Assembly: GCA_963829545.1 (NCBI GenBank)
Contig: CAWHIX010000001.1
Location: forward strand, 150,566 to 214,565
Direction: 5' to 3'
DNA length: 64,000 bases
From: JAXGXJ01 sp963829545
Lineage (GTDB): Bacteria > Actinomycetota > Thermoleophilia > RBG-16-64-13
Of the stretch, positions 25,991 to 35,401 are shown piece after piece (position 1 is the first letter of the stretch; each line of letters opens with the position of its first letter). The notes under the pieces were generated by a model. It saw nothing but the letters and a program-made list of their open reading frames with translations, did no database searches and was not told the DNA's origin. The position numbers and the translations under genes were made by a program.

Positions 25991-27046
25991 ATGGTTGTGC
26001 GTGGAAGCAAGACCGATCCGGGCACGAAAAGGGCGAGGAGAAGTATGTCCTTTGCGATGCCCGTCGTGCTGCTCATCCTCCTCGTCGCCAGCCTGGTCCT
26101 CCTCACCGGATGCACTGTCGGCGTCGGGTTCGACACCAAGGTCGAAACCGACGGCTCGGGTACCGTGTCAATACGTATCGCCGCCGACAAGGCCCTGAAC
26201 GACGCCCTCTCGGCGATTCCCGAGAAGCCTGAGGACTCGGGTTCGCTTTTCGGCGATCTGAAAGAAGCCCTGGGGCTGGACGATGTGGGCAAAGCCCTGG
26301 GAGGCTTGGGCAAAATACTGCGGGGCTTGGGCAAACTGGGCGGAGGCGTGGGGAGTCTCAGCGATCTGGGCGGAGCTTTGGAGGGTCTCGGCGATGTGGG
26401 CGGAGGCCTGGGAGACTTGGGCCAGGCCTCAGGGCTGATCCCGGGGAGCGTGGATGAACTCTTTGACACCATCCTGAGCAAGATCCCTGGGGAATGGCAG
26501 GTGGAGCGCGGCACCGACGAAGATGGTACTAAATGGCTGGCGCTCACGCGGCCCTTCGCCAACCCGCAGGAACTGCAGGAGATCCTCGCCTCGAGCGATC
26601 TCGCTTCGGCGGTGGGCGTGAGTGGAGTCACGCTGACGCGGGACGAGGGGCTGTTCAGCACCAAGACCCGATTCTCCGCCACGGCCGATGCAGCCGGAGC
26701 GATCTCCAAGCTCAGTGGTGCTGCGCTCGGGCTGGGTGTAGACCTCCCCGGTGAGGTGCTGGTCATCGAGAACCGTGTCACGCTGCCCGGCACCATCGGG
26801 GAGAACAACGCCAACGAGGTCAGTGGCAACACACTTGTGTGGAACATCGGGTTCACCGAGGCCCGGGAGATGTTCGCAGAGAGCACTACATACAACTGGG
26901 CTGCCATCATCGGCGTCATCGTAGGTGGCCTCGTCATCGTAGCCTTGGTGGTGTTGCTGGTGCTGGTCCTCGTCCGCCGCCGGCGCTCGTCACCGCCTCA
27001 AGCGACTCAGCCTGGCGAAAGCCCTCAGGGGCCTGCGCCCGAGTGA
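25991..27046 (+). CDS. LppM-like (DUF3153) lipoprotein with Gly-rich insert
   Basis: 351 residues. A lipoprotein signal peptide ends in the lipobox LLTGC, followed by the LppM-type opening TKVETDGSGTVSIRIAADK. Residues about 98-145 are a Gly/Leu-rich repeated insert (units such as GLGK, GLGD, GGG) that looks flexible. A C-terminal membrane segment (about 305-330) ends in basic residues and a Pro/Gln tail. LppM-type proteins are envelope lipoproteins of actinobacteria. A start at the internal ATG (MSFAMP) is possible. Confidence 0.75.
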   Translation: MVVRGSKTDPGTKRARRSMSFAMPVVLLILLVASLVLLTGCTVGVGFDTKVETDGSGTVSIRIAADKALNDALSAIPEKPEDSGSLFGDLKEALGLDDVGKALGGLGKILRGLGKLGGGVGSLSDLGGALEGLGDVGGGLGDLGQASGLIPGSVDELFDTILSKIPGEWQVERGTDEDGTKWLALTRPFANPQELQEILASSDLASAVGVSGVTLTRDEGLFSTKTRFSATADAAGAISKLSGAALGLGVDLPGEVLVIENRVTLPGTIGENNANEVSGNTLVWNIGFTEAREMFAESTTYNWAAIIGVIVGGLVIVALVVLLVLVLVRRRRSSPPQATQPGESPQGPAPE

Positions 27047-27691
27047 CGGGCCGCCCGGCTCCAGGAGGGCGGCGGATGTTGGTATTTGCTCCGCCCTTCG
27101 TCATCCTCTCCCGCCCCGGGCGCGCACCCAGGTGAGGAGAACCGAGGGACCGGCGCTGTCAGCGTAGGCGATGCTAGGCGGCACTCTTGAGATCAAGGAA
27201 GAAGAGGTTGTGGCGGGGCCGCCAGGATGGCACCAGGAAGCGGGACGTCGACTGGGTTCGTCCGCTTCGCGCAGTACGATAGACGTCGCCGCGCCAATGC
27301 ACCTGGTTCGCGCATCCTAGGAGTCGAGTTTGAGCCACACGCTCACACCAGCTGAGTTCGCGAAGAGAACAGTCTTGTGGGCTAGATACTCGTTCCTGGG
27401 GCCGGCGCGAACGCGTCTTGCAGCGTCTCAAGGATCCGGTCAAGGTTGAACGAACCTGGCTTCTGCCGAGGCGGGAAAGGATTCGACCTCACCAGGTGGA
27501 ATAGATGCTGAGCGATGACCCTTCGAGACCAACCTGCGCCACAATGAGAGCGGCGGCCCGTCCTGAGAGGAAAGGGAGTCCCAATGGCCATCGGCCGGGG
27601 TCAGCCTCCTCTCGTGCCACGCAGGGGGGCCGAGCCACCGACTACCTTTGGGCCGACGCAAGTCGTCAGAGTAAGAAACCACTATGTTAGG
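27047..27691 (-). other. Long intergenic stretch with a possible decayed gene
   Basis: No intact gene is recognised. On the minus strand about 27320-27590 a protein-like reading (SFNLDRILETLQDAFAPAPG, then after one shift NEYLAHKTVLFANSAGVSVW) runs to a stop at 27317-27319. This may be a broken small gene of unknown family. Nothing else stood out. Confidence 0.25.
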
Positions 27692-28129
27692 ATGAGTTCC
27701 ATGACCAGCATGCATCCGTCATATCCAGCTCAGGGGGAGTCTCTGAACAGTACTCGTCCGGCTGAGATTGTCCAGTGCTCTCACGACATGCCCGATTTGG
27801 CTCCTACGATCTTCAGACAGCGACTGGTGGTCGAAGGCACATGTCTCTGGCCGATCGTGGAGGACCAGGTCCGAAGGTATTTGACTCAGCTAACGGACGT
27901 TTGTGGAATGCGATTGCTCAAGGGACCGGTCACCCATCGATCAGAGAAATACGGGTGGGCCGGCTGGATCCACTGGGAGACTTCGGGCGCCCATTTCTAT
28001 GCCTGGGATTCGCCCACACTGTTCTTCAGTGTTGACATCTACACCTGTAAGGAATTCGATGCTAAGTTTGCGTGTGATTTCACGAAGAACTTCTTTCAGG
28101 CTCCAGAGATCGTGGCGATGGCCCTTTAG
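27692..28129 (+). CDS. S-adenosylmethionine decarboxylase-like protein
   Basis: About 145 residues. The C-terminal two thirds look like the prokaryotic AdoMet decarboxylase fold: a leading strand RLVVEGTC, GWAGWIHWETSGAHFYAW at the position of the family's self-processing ESHxxxH-T/W segment, then LFFSVDIYTCKEFDAKFA, matching the D-x-F/Y-T-C motif. The exact ESH is replaced by ETSGAH, so self-cleavage and pyruvoyl formation must be tested. Starts at 27692, 27701 and 27710 are all possible. The gene precedes a GNAT-like acyltransferase gene by 79 bases, suggesting a two-gene unit acting on an AdoMet-derived substrate. Confidence 0.55.
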   Translation: MSSMTSMHPSYPAQGESLNSTRPAEIVQCSHDMPDLAPTIFRQRLVVEGTCLWPIVEDQVRRYLTQLTDVCGMRLLKGPVTHRSEKYGWAGWIHWETSGAHFYAWDSPTLFFSVDIYTCKEFDAKFACDFTKNFFQAPEIVAMAL

Positions 28130-28208
28130 CCTATGGTCCAGAGAGCGGCTGGATCTCTCGTCAACCGACGAGCGTGATCTCAGTGGGGCGCTCTCTACAT
28201 GATCTAGC

Positions 28209-28985
28209 GTGGAAGATCAGGAACTCCGTAGGCTGACGGCCAGCGTTTCAGCCCCCGATGCGGCGGAACCATTCGGGGCCTACATCTTTGGCACCGAGGA
28301 ACCAGGAGCCGACCTGGGCCGCCATTTGGAGCGTCGGGTCTTTCTCGAGTCATTTGGCAACACCGTCGACGTCCTCGTCCAACAGTATGGGCCTTACGAA
28401 GCGAGCAGCTGGTTCATCGTCGTAGTAGACCACTTGCGCCAGCTTCCCGCAGGAGTCATGCGGATCGTCCGGTCGTCTCCCGCGGGGCTCAAGAGTCTTA
28501 ACGATCTTCAATTGGTGTGGGGCGAGGCCGCCGAGGTTGTGATGCGCCGCACCGGGCTGGACTTTGACCAAGAGAAGACATGGGATATTGCGACGCTGGC
28601 AGTCCCCCCGGAATACCGGGCGAAGGCAACCGGTGGTCTGGTCACCATGGGCCTTTACCAGACGTTGACCCTCGCGGCTTTGGTTTCTGGAATCGAGTTG
28701 TTTGTGGCAACACTGGACATGCCGGTATTCAGGATTCTGCGGTGGAAGCTGCACATGATTTTCGCTGGATATCAGGGCCTAGCCCCGAAGTCCTATCTGG
28801 GATCTCTTGCGAGCATCCCGGCGTGGTGTGATGTTGTTGACTCGGAAAGGCGGCTGGCCGCCGTTGATCCTGACCTGCACGCAATCCTGTGCAAAGGTAC
28901 TGGATTGGAGCCGGTCTTGCGTCGCGCAGATCTCAGCTTCATCCTGGGCAGAGCGGCAGTGCGCACCATAGCCGCAGCCGGCTAG
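28209..28985 (+). CDS. GNAT-fold acyltransferase, N-acyl amino acid/acyl-homoserine lactone synthase-like
   Basis: 258 residues from a GTG just after an in-frame stop. The pattern RRVFLESFG, an acidic/aromatic core (SSWFIVVVDHLRQLPAGVMRI), the acyl-carrier loop VPPEYRAKATGGLVTMGLYQ and the hydrophobic strand IELFVATLDMPVFRIL resemble the GNAT subgroup that includes acyl-homoserine-lactone and long-chain N-acyl amino acid synthases. Such enzymes join acyl groups from ACP or CoA to AdoMet or amino acids. Its AdoMet-decarboxylase-like neighbour makes an AdoMet-linked product conceivable. Its stop shares CTAG with the convergent GGDEF-EAL gene. Confidence 0.5.
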   Translation: MEDQELRRLTASVSAPDAAEPFGAYIFGTEEPGADLGRHLERRVFLESFGNTVDVLVQQYGPYEASSWFIVVVDHLRQLPAGVMRIVRSSPAGLKSLNDLQLVWGEAAEVVMRRTGLDFDQEKTWDIATLAVPPEYRAKATGGLVTMGLYQTLTLAALVSGIELFVATLDMPVFRILRWKLHMIFAGYQGLAPKSYLGSLASIPAWCDVVDSERRLAAVDPDLHAILCKGTGLEPVLRRADLSFILGRAAVRTIAAAG

Positions 28986-31328
28986 CATACCGAAGCTGTC
29001 ACCAACGTCAGCCTTCGTTCGCCCAGTGACGCAACCACCTCCAGGAGCCGATCCGCTGCGACGGGACGCGAGTACAGGAAGCCCTGCACGGCATCGACGC
29101 CTAACCCGAGGAGGCGATGGGCTTGGTCGGAGGTCTCGACTCCCTCTGCGACCGTCGTGATTCCGAGGGACTTGGCCATGGCCACCACCGCGGCTATCAA
29201 CGAACTGTCGGCGGTATCCTCGTGGACAAGACTATCGACGAAGCTCTTGTCTATCTTCAGCATGGTCACCGGCAATCGCTTCAGATAGGCCAGTGATGAG
29301 TACTCAGCCCCGAAGTCGTCAAGGGCGATGCCGACCCCGAGGCGTCTGAGTCTTGCCAGGATCGCGGCCGAAGCGGTCGGGTCCTGCATGGCCATGGACT
29401 CCGTTACCTCTAGGCACAGGCAAGATCCGGGCAACCCGTGGATGACCAGGAGATCCGCGACTCGATCAACGATTCCGTCATCCCGCAGTTGTGCACTGGA
29501 AAGATTGACGGCAACGTAGACATGCTCCATTTCGGGAACCTGTCGACGCCAGGTCGCGAACTGACCGACGGCTTCCTCCATGACCCAATTTCCGATCTCT
29601 GCGATCTTGCCGACGTCTTCGGCGACCGGTATGAACTGGGCGGGCGAAAGCACGCCCCGAGTCGGGTGGGCCCAACGAATGAGTGCTTCCATACCTACGC
29701 TCGGTCCACGGGGAAGGCCGACAATCGGTTGGTATACCAGATGAAACTGCTTAAGCAAGATGGCATTGTGCAGATCACGCTCTAGTTCGGCCCGCTCCTC
29801 CACTTGATCACGCATCGACTCGTCGAACACTGCCACCTTGTCACGACCGGCCTCCTTGGCCTGGTAGAGAGCAGTGTCGGCGTCGCGAATTAGCGCTTCT
29901 GCCACCGCATGGGGGTCATCACCAGAAGCGAAGGCGAGCCCAATACTTCCCGAAATATAGAACTCAATTCCATCGAGGATGATTGGCTCCTTGAGACAGT
30001 GCAGAAGTCGGTTCGCCATCCCGACTGCCTGCGAAGTCGTAACCGGGTGATTGAGTAGGATCACGAACTCGTCACCGCCGATGCGGGCCACGAGGTCGCT
30101 GGGTCTGACATAGGAATGCAGACGCTCAGCTACTTGCACGAGGAGGTCGTCGCCTCGGGTATGGCCAAGTGTGTCGTTGACCAGCTTGAACCGATCCAGA
30201 TCCAAGAAGAGAAGCGCGACGTGAGTGTGATCGACCGAACCGGGCTTGAGGATTTTCGCCAGGTGCTCCTCCAACATGCGGCGGTTGGGAAGGCCGGTCA
30301 ACTCGTCGTGGTTTGCCTGGAACGCGAGGAGCGCCTCCGAGCGGGCGGCGATGCGCAGAGCCTGGATGATGCGAAGAACGACAGCAGTGGTCAGCGCGAA
30401 GAACAAAACAGAAGTGACCAATGCTATCCGCCGGCGTGAACTCTCGGTACTGCGCTGCGAGGACCGCGGAGACAAGAAGAGCTGCGGCCACCAGTGCGGT
30501 CCTGCCCGTCGAGGTCGTCAAGCGCGTCGCTGGGCCGGGTTCCGTCAGTTCTCGCATCGAGGGATGGACGGCCGTCGCTCCCGCACCAAGAATGGCGAGC
30601 GCATACGGAAGATCTAGCAGCGCCGGAGGGACGTTCACCAGGTTGATATCGGCGATCATGTAGAGAGCGTCGCCCACGAACATCAGAATCATGGCGCCGA
30701 CACATAGCCGCAAGGCCGGAACGCGCTTCTCGCTCGGGTTGAACACGATTCGGAGTGTTACCACCACCAGGAAGATCGACATCGATGGATAGGCGGTGAG
30801 TACGATCTTGACAAGGAGGGGCGCCTGTTGCTCAAGGAGGACGGGCTCGATCACAAGTGCCCAAGCGAGGGTGAAAAGAGCGAAGGCCGCGATCAAAGCG
30901 TCCAGCACGATGCTTGTGTGGGCAGCCCCTCGCACTCTGCTTCGCGAGAAGCCCAGAAGGCCGATCGCGAGGAAGAAGTAACCTGGCAGGGCGACCACGT
31001 CGGGAATAACAGACCGGCTTGCGGTCAGGTTACCCAGAGTGTGGTAGGAAGTCCTCGTGATGCCGCCTGCGAGGAAGAGCGCGAACGCGATGGCGATGAA
31101 GATCCAAGGCCAGACCAGCGAGGGTCGTCGGCGGCACACCGACACTACGAGCGCCACTGTTGTCGTCGCACCGACAAAGAGAAAGGCCGGCGCTTGCCAT
31201 GGAGTGACTAACGAGCCAAGGGCCATCACCGAGACTCCCAGCAACAGGTAGCCGGCTGTAAGCCGGTCTCCGAGAGCGCTCGCCCGCCACCGCCGCTGTC
31301 CAGGTATCTTGGCTATGGAAGTCTCCAT
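28982..31328 (-). CDS. Membrane GGDEF-EAL c-di-GMP turnover protein, frame-disrupted
   Basis: About 780 residues across one shift near 30420. The N-terminal half has eight or nine hydrophobic segments, a MASE-like sensor. The GGDEF domain has the intact active site RIGGDEFVIL and the DELTGLPNRR start. The EAL domain retains MEALIRW, VNLSSAQL, EVTES, DDFGAEYSSLAYLK, KIDKSF and EGVET, so both diguanylate cyclase and phosphodiesterase activities are plausible. Convergent with the acyltransferase gene; a regulatory link is only suggested by position. Confidence 0.87.
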
Positions 31329-31554
31329 TGATCGAACCGAATCTCAGATTCACCCGCCCACTGCACTCGCGGTACATGTTTGGAATCGGCTCTGCGGCCG
31401 CTATACTTGAATGAAGAACGCTAAACTGGCGCCGGGTGTCTCGCGAGAACCTCGGCGAGAGTCACAAGCTCTGGTGGGGTGCTTGGTCCGGCCCCCAAAA
31501 TGAGTACCGCCTGAAGTGTTAGGGTCTCCACAAGCACAAAGGAGACCCAGGAAC
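31329..31554. other. Gene-free left flank of the IS3 scar
   Basis: Between the GGDEF-EAL start and the IS3 remnant I see no gene. The last 60 bases (from about 31496) probably include the left end of the insertion element. Confidence 0.3.
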
Positions 31555-31610
31555 ATGAAGCAGACGAGATTCACCGAGGCCCAGATCGTCGGCATCCTGC
31601 AGGACCATCC
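31496..31610 (+). mobile_element. IS3-family element remnant (start of transposase orfA)
   Basis: From the ATG at 31555 the sequence encodes MKQTRFTEAQIVGILQ, the classic start of IS3-type OrfA (DDE transposon helix-turn-helix). The similarity stops after about 17 codons. A perfect 8-bp inverted repeat, GGGTCTCC (31522-31529) / GGAGACCC (31541-31548), lies just before the start and overlaps the ribosome site region. Confidence 0.65.
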
Positions 31611-31737
31611 GCTACGTGCGGACTGCTCGCGTCCATCCACGCCTGTTCTGCGCTGACGAGTTTGCCACCGTATTCCCCCCGAACTCGTCCAAGAGACGCG
31701 AAAACCCGGTCACCTGGACCGGGTGACGACACACGAT

Positions 31738-31787
31738 TCTTGGCTTTCCAAAGCGGAGAGGGGGGATTCGAACCCCGGTACCGCTCG
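31738..31787 (-). pseudogene. tRNA-Ser 3'-end fragment
   Basis: The segment CGGAGAGGGGGGATTCGAAC followed by CCCGGTACCGCT (from 31754) matches the 3' acceptor, T-arm and variable-arm part of the intact tRNA-Ser at 36466-36555. The preceding TCTTGGCTTTCCAAAG is shared with another fragment at 36260-36294. It looks like an attachment-site or recombination scar. Confidence 0.55.
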
Positions 31788-31846
31788 CGCGCACGTGACG
31801 GCAAGAAGCCACCCAGCTACGAAGGCTTGGGAGCAATCGCCCAGAG

Positions 31847-31870
31847 AGGGCCGTCCTTGGGGACGGCCCT
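31847..31870 (+). terminator. Rho-independent terminator
   Basis: AGGGCCGTCC-TTGG-GGACGGCCCT, a 10-bp perfect stem followed by TTTGTT. No intact gene lies immediately upstream, so it probably belonged to a gene lost from this scarred region. Confidence 0.65.
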
Positions 31871-32021
31871 TTGTTATCCCGAGGGTCAGTGAGGAGCAAT
31901 CTCTGATGGCATGACCTCTGAACCTCGATCTGAGAGGTAGATCCACATGAGCCAGTGAGCTGCTCTCCTCGGCGCCACTCGTCATGGCTACCCTAGTTTC
32001 ACCGCGCGTCGGCTCTGTTCC

Positions 32022-33191
32022 CTACCGCGCCCCCACCACGGAGGTGCCTCCCTCCACGCGCGGCTGGCGCGCCTTCCGCGGCTCCTTCACTCCGAAGAGG
32101 AACCGCGTCACGCTCGTCCTCCTGACCACGACCTCATAGATCAGGAACGTGGCGGCGAAGGAGGCGGGCACGATGATGAAGTAGCTCGCGACTGCTCCCA
32201 GGTTCCACTGCATCACGAAGTAGGCGATCACGGCGATCGGCACCCAGTGCAGGATGTAGAACGGGTAGGACGCCTGGCTCAAGTAGCGGAGCGCCCTGCT
32301 GTCGGCGTTCAAGTATCGCTTCCCATAGCTCAGCACGGTGACGATGACCAGCGTCGCATTGACCATCGCGAGTGGGCCGAGCACCCCGTACATCCAGGGC
32401 TGCAACTCGGCGCCCTCCGCAATTCCGTACCCGACGACGATCGAGACGATCGTGGCCATCACCGGCACCAGCAGAGCGAGGGCGACCTTCCCGTTCCGCT
32501 CGATCGCCCGTCCGATCCGCGGGTCCGTGAAGGCGAGGAAGCCGTAGACGAAGAAGGCGATGAGAAGCAGGCGCGCTACGTCATTGTCGTTTTGGTTGGG
32601 AATCACGCGGCGCACCATCTCGAGGAGTACCAGCGGCACGAAGAAGAGGATGAGGCCGCCGCGGCGCTCGCAGAGGCCGCCCAGACGTGCCGTGAAGCGG
32701 GAACCCTTGGGCGTCCTCAGGTACAGGAAGAGCGGCAGGGTCACGACCGAGAATATGAAGAGATACAGGATGAACCACAGGTGGCCGAATGGGAAATGGG
32801 CGAGCATGGGCAGGTAGCTCCCAAAGAAGCTGTCGTCGTAGCCCTCCCTGTTCACCGCGTACAGGTAGGAGAGGATCGGCAGGACGGCCACGATGCCGAA
32901 GGCGAGCGGCACCAGCAGGCGCTTCGCGCGTTCGCCCAGGTACTGGCCCGGCGACCGGCGGCCGAGGGCGAACCAGACAGACGCGCCCGCGATGAAGAAC
33001 ATCAGCGGCATGAGGAATTCGCCGAAGAACGTCGAGACCGCCACGATACCCGTGTTCGCCGGCCCCTTCACGACGCTTCCCGCGTTGACGGTGAAGATCG
33101 TCGCCGTATGCATGAAGACGAGCATCATCACCGCGAGTGTCCGCAGCCAGTCGATGTCGTGGCGCCGCTCAGTGTCCACTGCGGATTTCAT
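32022..33191 (-). CDS. Acyltransferase family 3 membrane protein
   Basis: 389 residues, ten or so membrane segments. The N-terminal motif RRHDIDWLRTLAVMMLVFMH carries the catalytic-region His/Asp typical of acyltransferase-3 (OafA/MdoC-like) proteins, and SYPFYILHWVPIAVI near the end is also diagnostic. These enzymes O-acylate polysaccharides or other envelope glycans. It follows a response-regulator gene after only 10 bases, so the two are likely co-transcribed. The acceptor glycan is unknown. Confidence 0.85.
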   Translation of the reverse strand: MKSAVDTERRHDIDWLRTLAVMMLVFMHTATIFTVNAGSVVKGPANTGIVAVSTFFGEFLMPLMFFIAGASVWFALGRRSPGQYLGERAKRLLVPLAFGIVAVLPILSYLYAVNREGYDDSFFGSYLPMLAHFPFGHLWFILYLFIFSVVTLPLFLYLRTPKGSRFTARLGGLCERRGGLILFFVPLVLLEMVRRVIPNQNDNDVARLLLIAFFVYGFLAFTDPRIGRAIERNGKVALALLVPVMATIVSIVVGYGIAEGAELQPWMYGVLGPLAMVNATLVIVTVLSYGKRYLNADSRALRYLSQASYPFYILHWVPIAVIAYFVMQWNLGAVASYFIIVPASFAATFLIYEVVVRRTSVTRFLFGVKEPRKARQPRVEGGTSVVGAR

Positions 33192-33201
33192 GACCTACCT
33201 C

Positions 33202-33606
33202 CTATGTCCGATCCGATTCACGATTCGTCTCATTAGCCAGGGGGCGGATGGCCCCCAGAAGCTCCAGCAGCGGCGCGCCTTTTACCACGAAGGCATCGAA
33301 GCCGGCGGCCCGGGCCTTGATGCGTCCCGAGTCTTCGGAGTGGATGGAGAGGGCAACGAGGCGGCACTGGGGCAACGCTGCTCTGATTGCAGCGGCGGCG
33401 GCATAGCCGTCGAGGACCGGCATGGCCAGATCCGAGACGACGACGTCGGGGCTGAGAAGCGCCGCCTTCTCGATAGCCTCTCGGCCATCGGCGGCCTCGC
33501 CGACGACCTCCAAGCCCGCGATCTCCAAGAGAAGCCGTAGGTCGCGACGGACGTCGGCTGTATCGTCGACGATCACGATACGGGGCTTGTACTGTTGCCT
33601 GAACAC
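33202..33606 (-). CDS. Single-domain response regulator receiver
   Basis: 134 residues, a REC domain with no output domain. The acidic pocket is Asp14/Asp15, the phospho-acceptor Asp59 (VVVSDLAMP), Ser87 and Lys109 (VVKGAP). All key residues are present, so phosphorylation is expected. No histidine kinase is nearby. It is probably translated with the downstream acyltransferase gene. A stand-alone receiver may act by protein contact, but the C-terminal DNA-binding domain could also have been lost. Confidence 0.87.
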   Translation of the reverse strand: MFRQQYKPRIVIVDDTADVRRDLRLLLEIAGLEVVGEAADGREAIEKAALLSPDVVVSDLAMPVLDGYAAAAAIRAALPQCRLVALSIHSEDSGRIKARAAGFDAFVVKGAPLLELLGAIRPLANETNRESDRT

Positions 33607-34261
33607 CGCGCCTCCTCGGTACGAAACTCACGTCTCAAGCATGAGTCCGAGGCAACGCCGGCACATCGGCCGGACGGCTGAATTGCGTTGGGCCAGAAGG
33701 AGGGTTCTTCGGGTAAGACTTAGGACTGATGCGCGTACGACTTAGGACTGATGCGCGTGCGACTTCGGAAGTGGCTGGGCGCTAACCGGCTGCGCCGAGT
33801 AGAGTGATGGCGCCAGTGACGGTGGCCGGGAGAGCCACCGGAATGAGCGAAGCCGTCGCCTCGCTGACCGGATCCTCGAGATATCTCCACGTGCTCTGCC
33901 TTCGGGCTGGATCGCGCGGAGGAGCGGCATGGTGGTATTGACAGCGGCTGTTGGCCCCGACACCACGGCCGAGGCCTGCATGGAGGATCGCACGCTCAAG
34001 GATGGCATACTGAGCATCAGACCACGGCGAACTGCCCCAAAAGTCCGGTGCAACAGACAGCCTTCGGCCGCGGTCGACCGGAACTGAGACGTTCTGATGG
34101 TCTGACGAAGTCCTGATACGCGGTATCCCAGGCGAGAAGGGAGCGGAGAAGGGCGGCAATCGAAGGCCCGACCGCGACGAAAAGGGTAGGCAACCGAAAG
34201 AGCCGCGGACTATAAAGGAACCGAAGACCCTAGCGTCGTCGCGAACTGGATGTGTGTCAAG
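33607..34261. other. Intergenic stretch with a short tandem repeat
   Basis: About 650 bases with no recognised gene on either strand. It includes the two-copy 22-bp repeat at 33718-33761. Open frames here lack ribosome sites and protein-like composition. Confidence 0.35.
33718..33761. repeat. Tandem 22-bp repeat, two copies
   Basis: ACTTAGGACTGATGCGCGT then ACG/GCG occurs at 33718-33739 and 33740-33761, differing at one position, and is followed by another ACTT. Too few copies to suggest a CRISPR or VNTR locus. Confidence 0.7.
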
Positions 34262-34915
34262 ATGGGCATTCGCAAAGGAGCGCGACCGAACATGGCATGT
34301 CATAGCAGAGAGAACACAGATGCAGAGCCCGACGACAAGGGCAGAGTGCATCTGGCAGCCGCATGCGGGACATATTGCGGAGCCTGTCCCGCTTACATCG
34401 CCAAGCAGTACGAAGATGACAGGATAAGGAGGAAGCGGCAGGAGCGCTCCTCATCCGAAGCGACGAATGGACTCAAGACGATCCCGGATCCGAGTTGGAT
34501 GGATGGGCTTCGCTGCGACGGTTGTCTCAGCGGTGGCGAGCTTCCGCCTCATTGCCGAGACTGCTCTATCAGGGTCTGTGCGGCGAACAAGCTGAATGAT
34601 GCTCGCTGTACTGACTGTGATGAGTTGCCCTGCTACCGCATTGCGGACCTGATCGCTGTCGGTTTCTTGCATCGTGGTGAGTACCTGCCAAACCTTGCGA
34701 AAATGCGTGACATGGGCGTCCACAGATGGATCGAGTATGAGCAAGAGCGCTGGAGATGTCCTGAGTGCGGCTTGCCCATGAGTTGGTATGACGCCAAGTG
34801 CCCCCGATGCGGGGAGGCAAGGTCTGAGCGTTTGTTCCCTCTGACACAAGAGAATGCCCTACCCGACGAGCAGGACTGTGGCGAACTTGCGGTCACAACG
34901 GATCGCGGTGCGTAA
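34262..34915 (+). CDS. DUF3795-type cysteine-rich protein
   Basis: About 217 residues with cysteine clusters in the DUF3795 order: CGTYCGACPAYI, CDGCLSGGELPPHCRDCSIR, CTDCDELPC, then a zinc-ribbon-like end with RCPECGLPMSWYDAKCPRCG. The clusters suggest bound zinc or Fe-S. The start is uncertain: 34262 and 34292 are candidates and neither has a strong ribosome site. Function of the family is unknown. Confidence 0.72.
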   Translation: MGIRKGARPNMACHSRENTDAEPDDKGRVHLAAACGTYCGACPAYIAKQYEDDRIRRKRQERSSSEATNGLKTIPDPSWMDGLRCDGCLSGGELPPHCRDCSIRVCAANKLNDARCTDCDELPCYRIADLIAVGFLHRGEYLPNLAKMRDMGVHRWIEYEQERWRCPECGLPMSWYDAKCPRCGEARSERLFPLTQENALPDEQDCGELAVTTDRGA

Positions 34916-35026
34916 AAGCCGAGTCTTTGGGCGAACCGCGATGTTTGCGGTGGGTCTGGGTCGGAATCGGCGAAGTGGTGCATAGTCGGGCAGGCATCGC
35001 AGTATTGCCCCAGCGGGAGGACCGTC

Positions 35027-35230
35027 CCGCACTACATCGTGCTCTTCTTCCTGTGGATCGGAGCAGTGTTCTGCGTCGTGATCGCCTGGTTCGCCATCCT
35101 GTTCACAGGGCGCTATCTGCGGAGCCTCTTCGACTACTTGGTCGGCGCGCAGCGTTGGTCGCCGCGGGTCGAGGCCTACGCGTTCCTGCTCATCACCGAC
35201 CAGTACCCGCCCTTCAGCCTCTTCGACTAG
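35027..35230 (+). pseudogene. Truncated DUF4389 gene, 3' third only
   Basis: The frame encodes VPHYIVLFFLWIGAVFCVV and continues through AWFAILFTGRYLRSLFDYLV to LITDQYPPFSLFD and a stop. This aligns residue by residue with the end of the DUF4389 protein at 11437-12084. Everything upstream of the PHY/W-IVLFF position is missing. Confidence 0.7.
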
Positions 35231-35261
35231 CTGGTGGAGATGCGGAGTAGATACGACATGC

Positions 35262-35300
35262 CGTGCTCAACATCCCCATCGGCGTGCGTGAGATGGCGCT
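35262..35300 (+). pseudogene. Short DUF4386-gene remnant
   Basis: GTGCTCAACATCCCCATCGG reads VLNIPIGVREMALMV, matching VLNIPIGIQEMVLAV in the DUF4386 gene at 12774-13505. Just downstream of the DUF4389 remnant, so the order of the intact 11-13 kb locus is preserved. Confidence 0.4.
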
Positions 35301-35401
35301 GATGGTGGCTGACAACGGACACCCCGGCCGCCGGTTTGCCGCACCGGTTCTCAGGGTACGCCCAACAGAGATGATTCCAACGCGAGGCATGGAGGTACCC
35401 A

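Noticed and set aside
32247..33236. 329-codon plus-strand frame opposite the acyltransferase gene
   Set aside because: Extremely charged, repetitive translation, antisense to a membrane protein.
33718..33761. Two 22-bp tandem units as a possible CRISPR
   Set aside because: The units are adjacent without spacers; two copies only.
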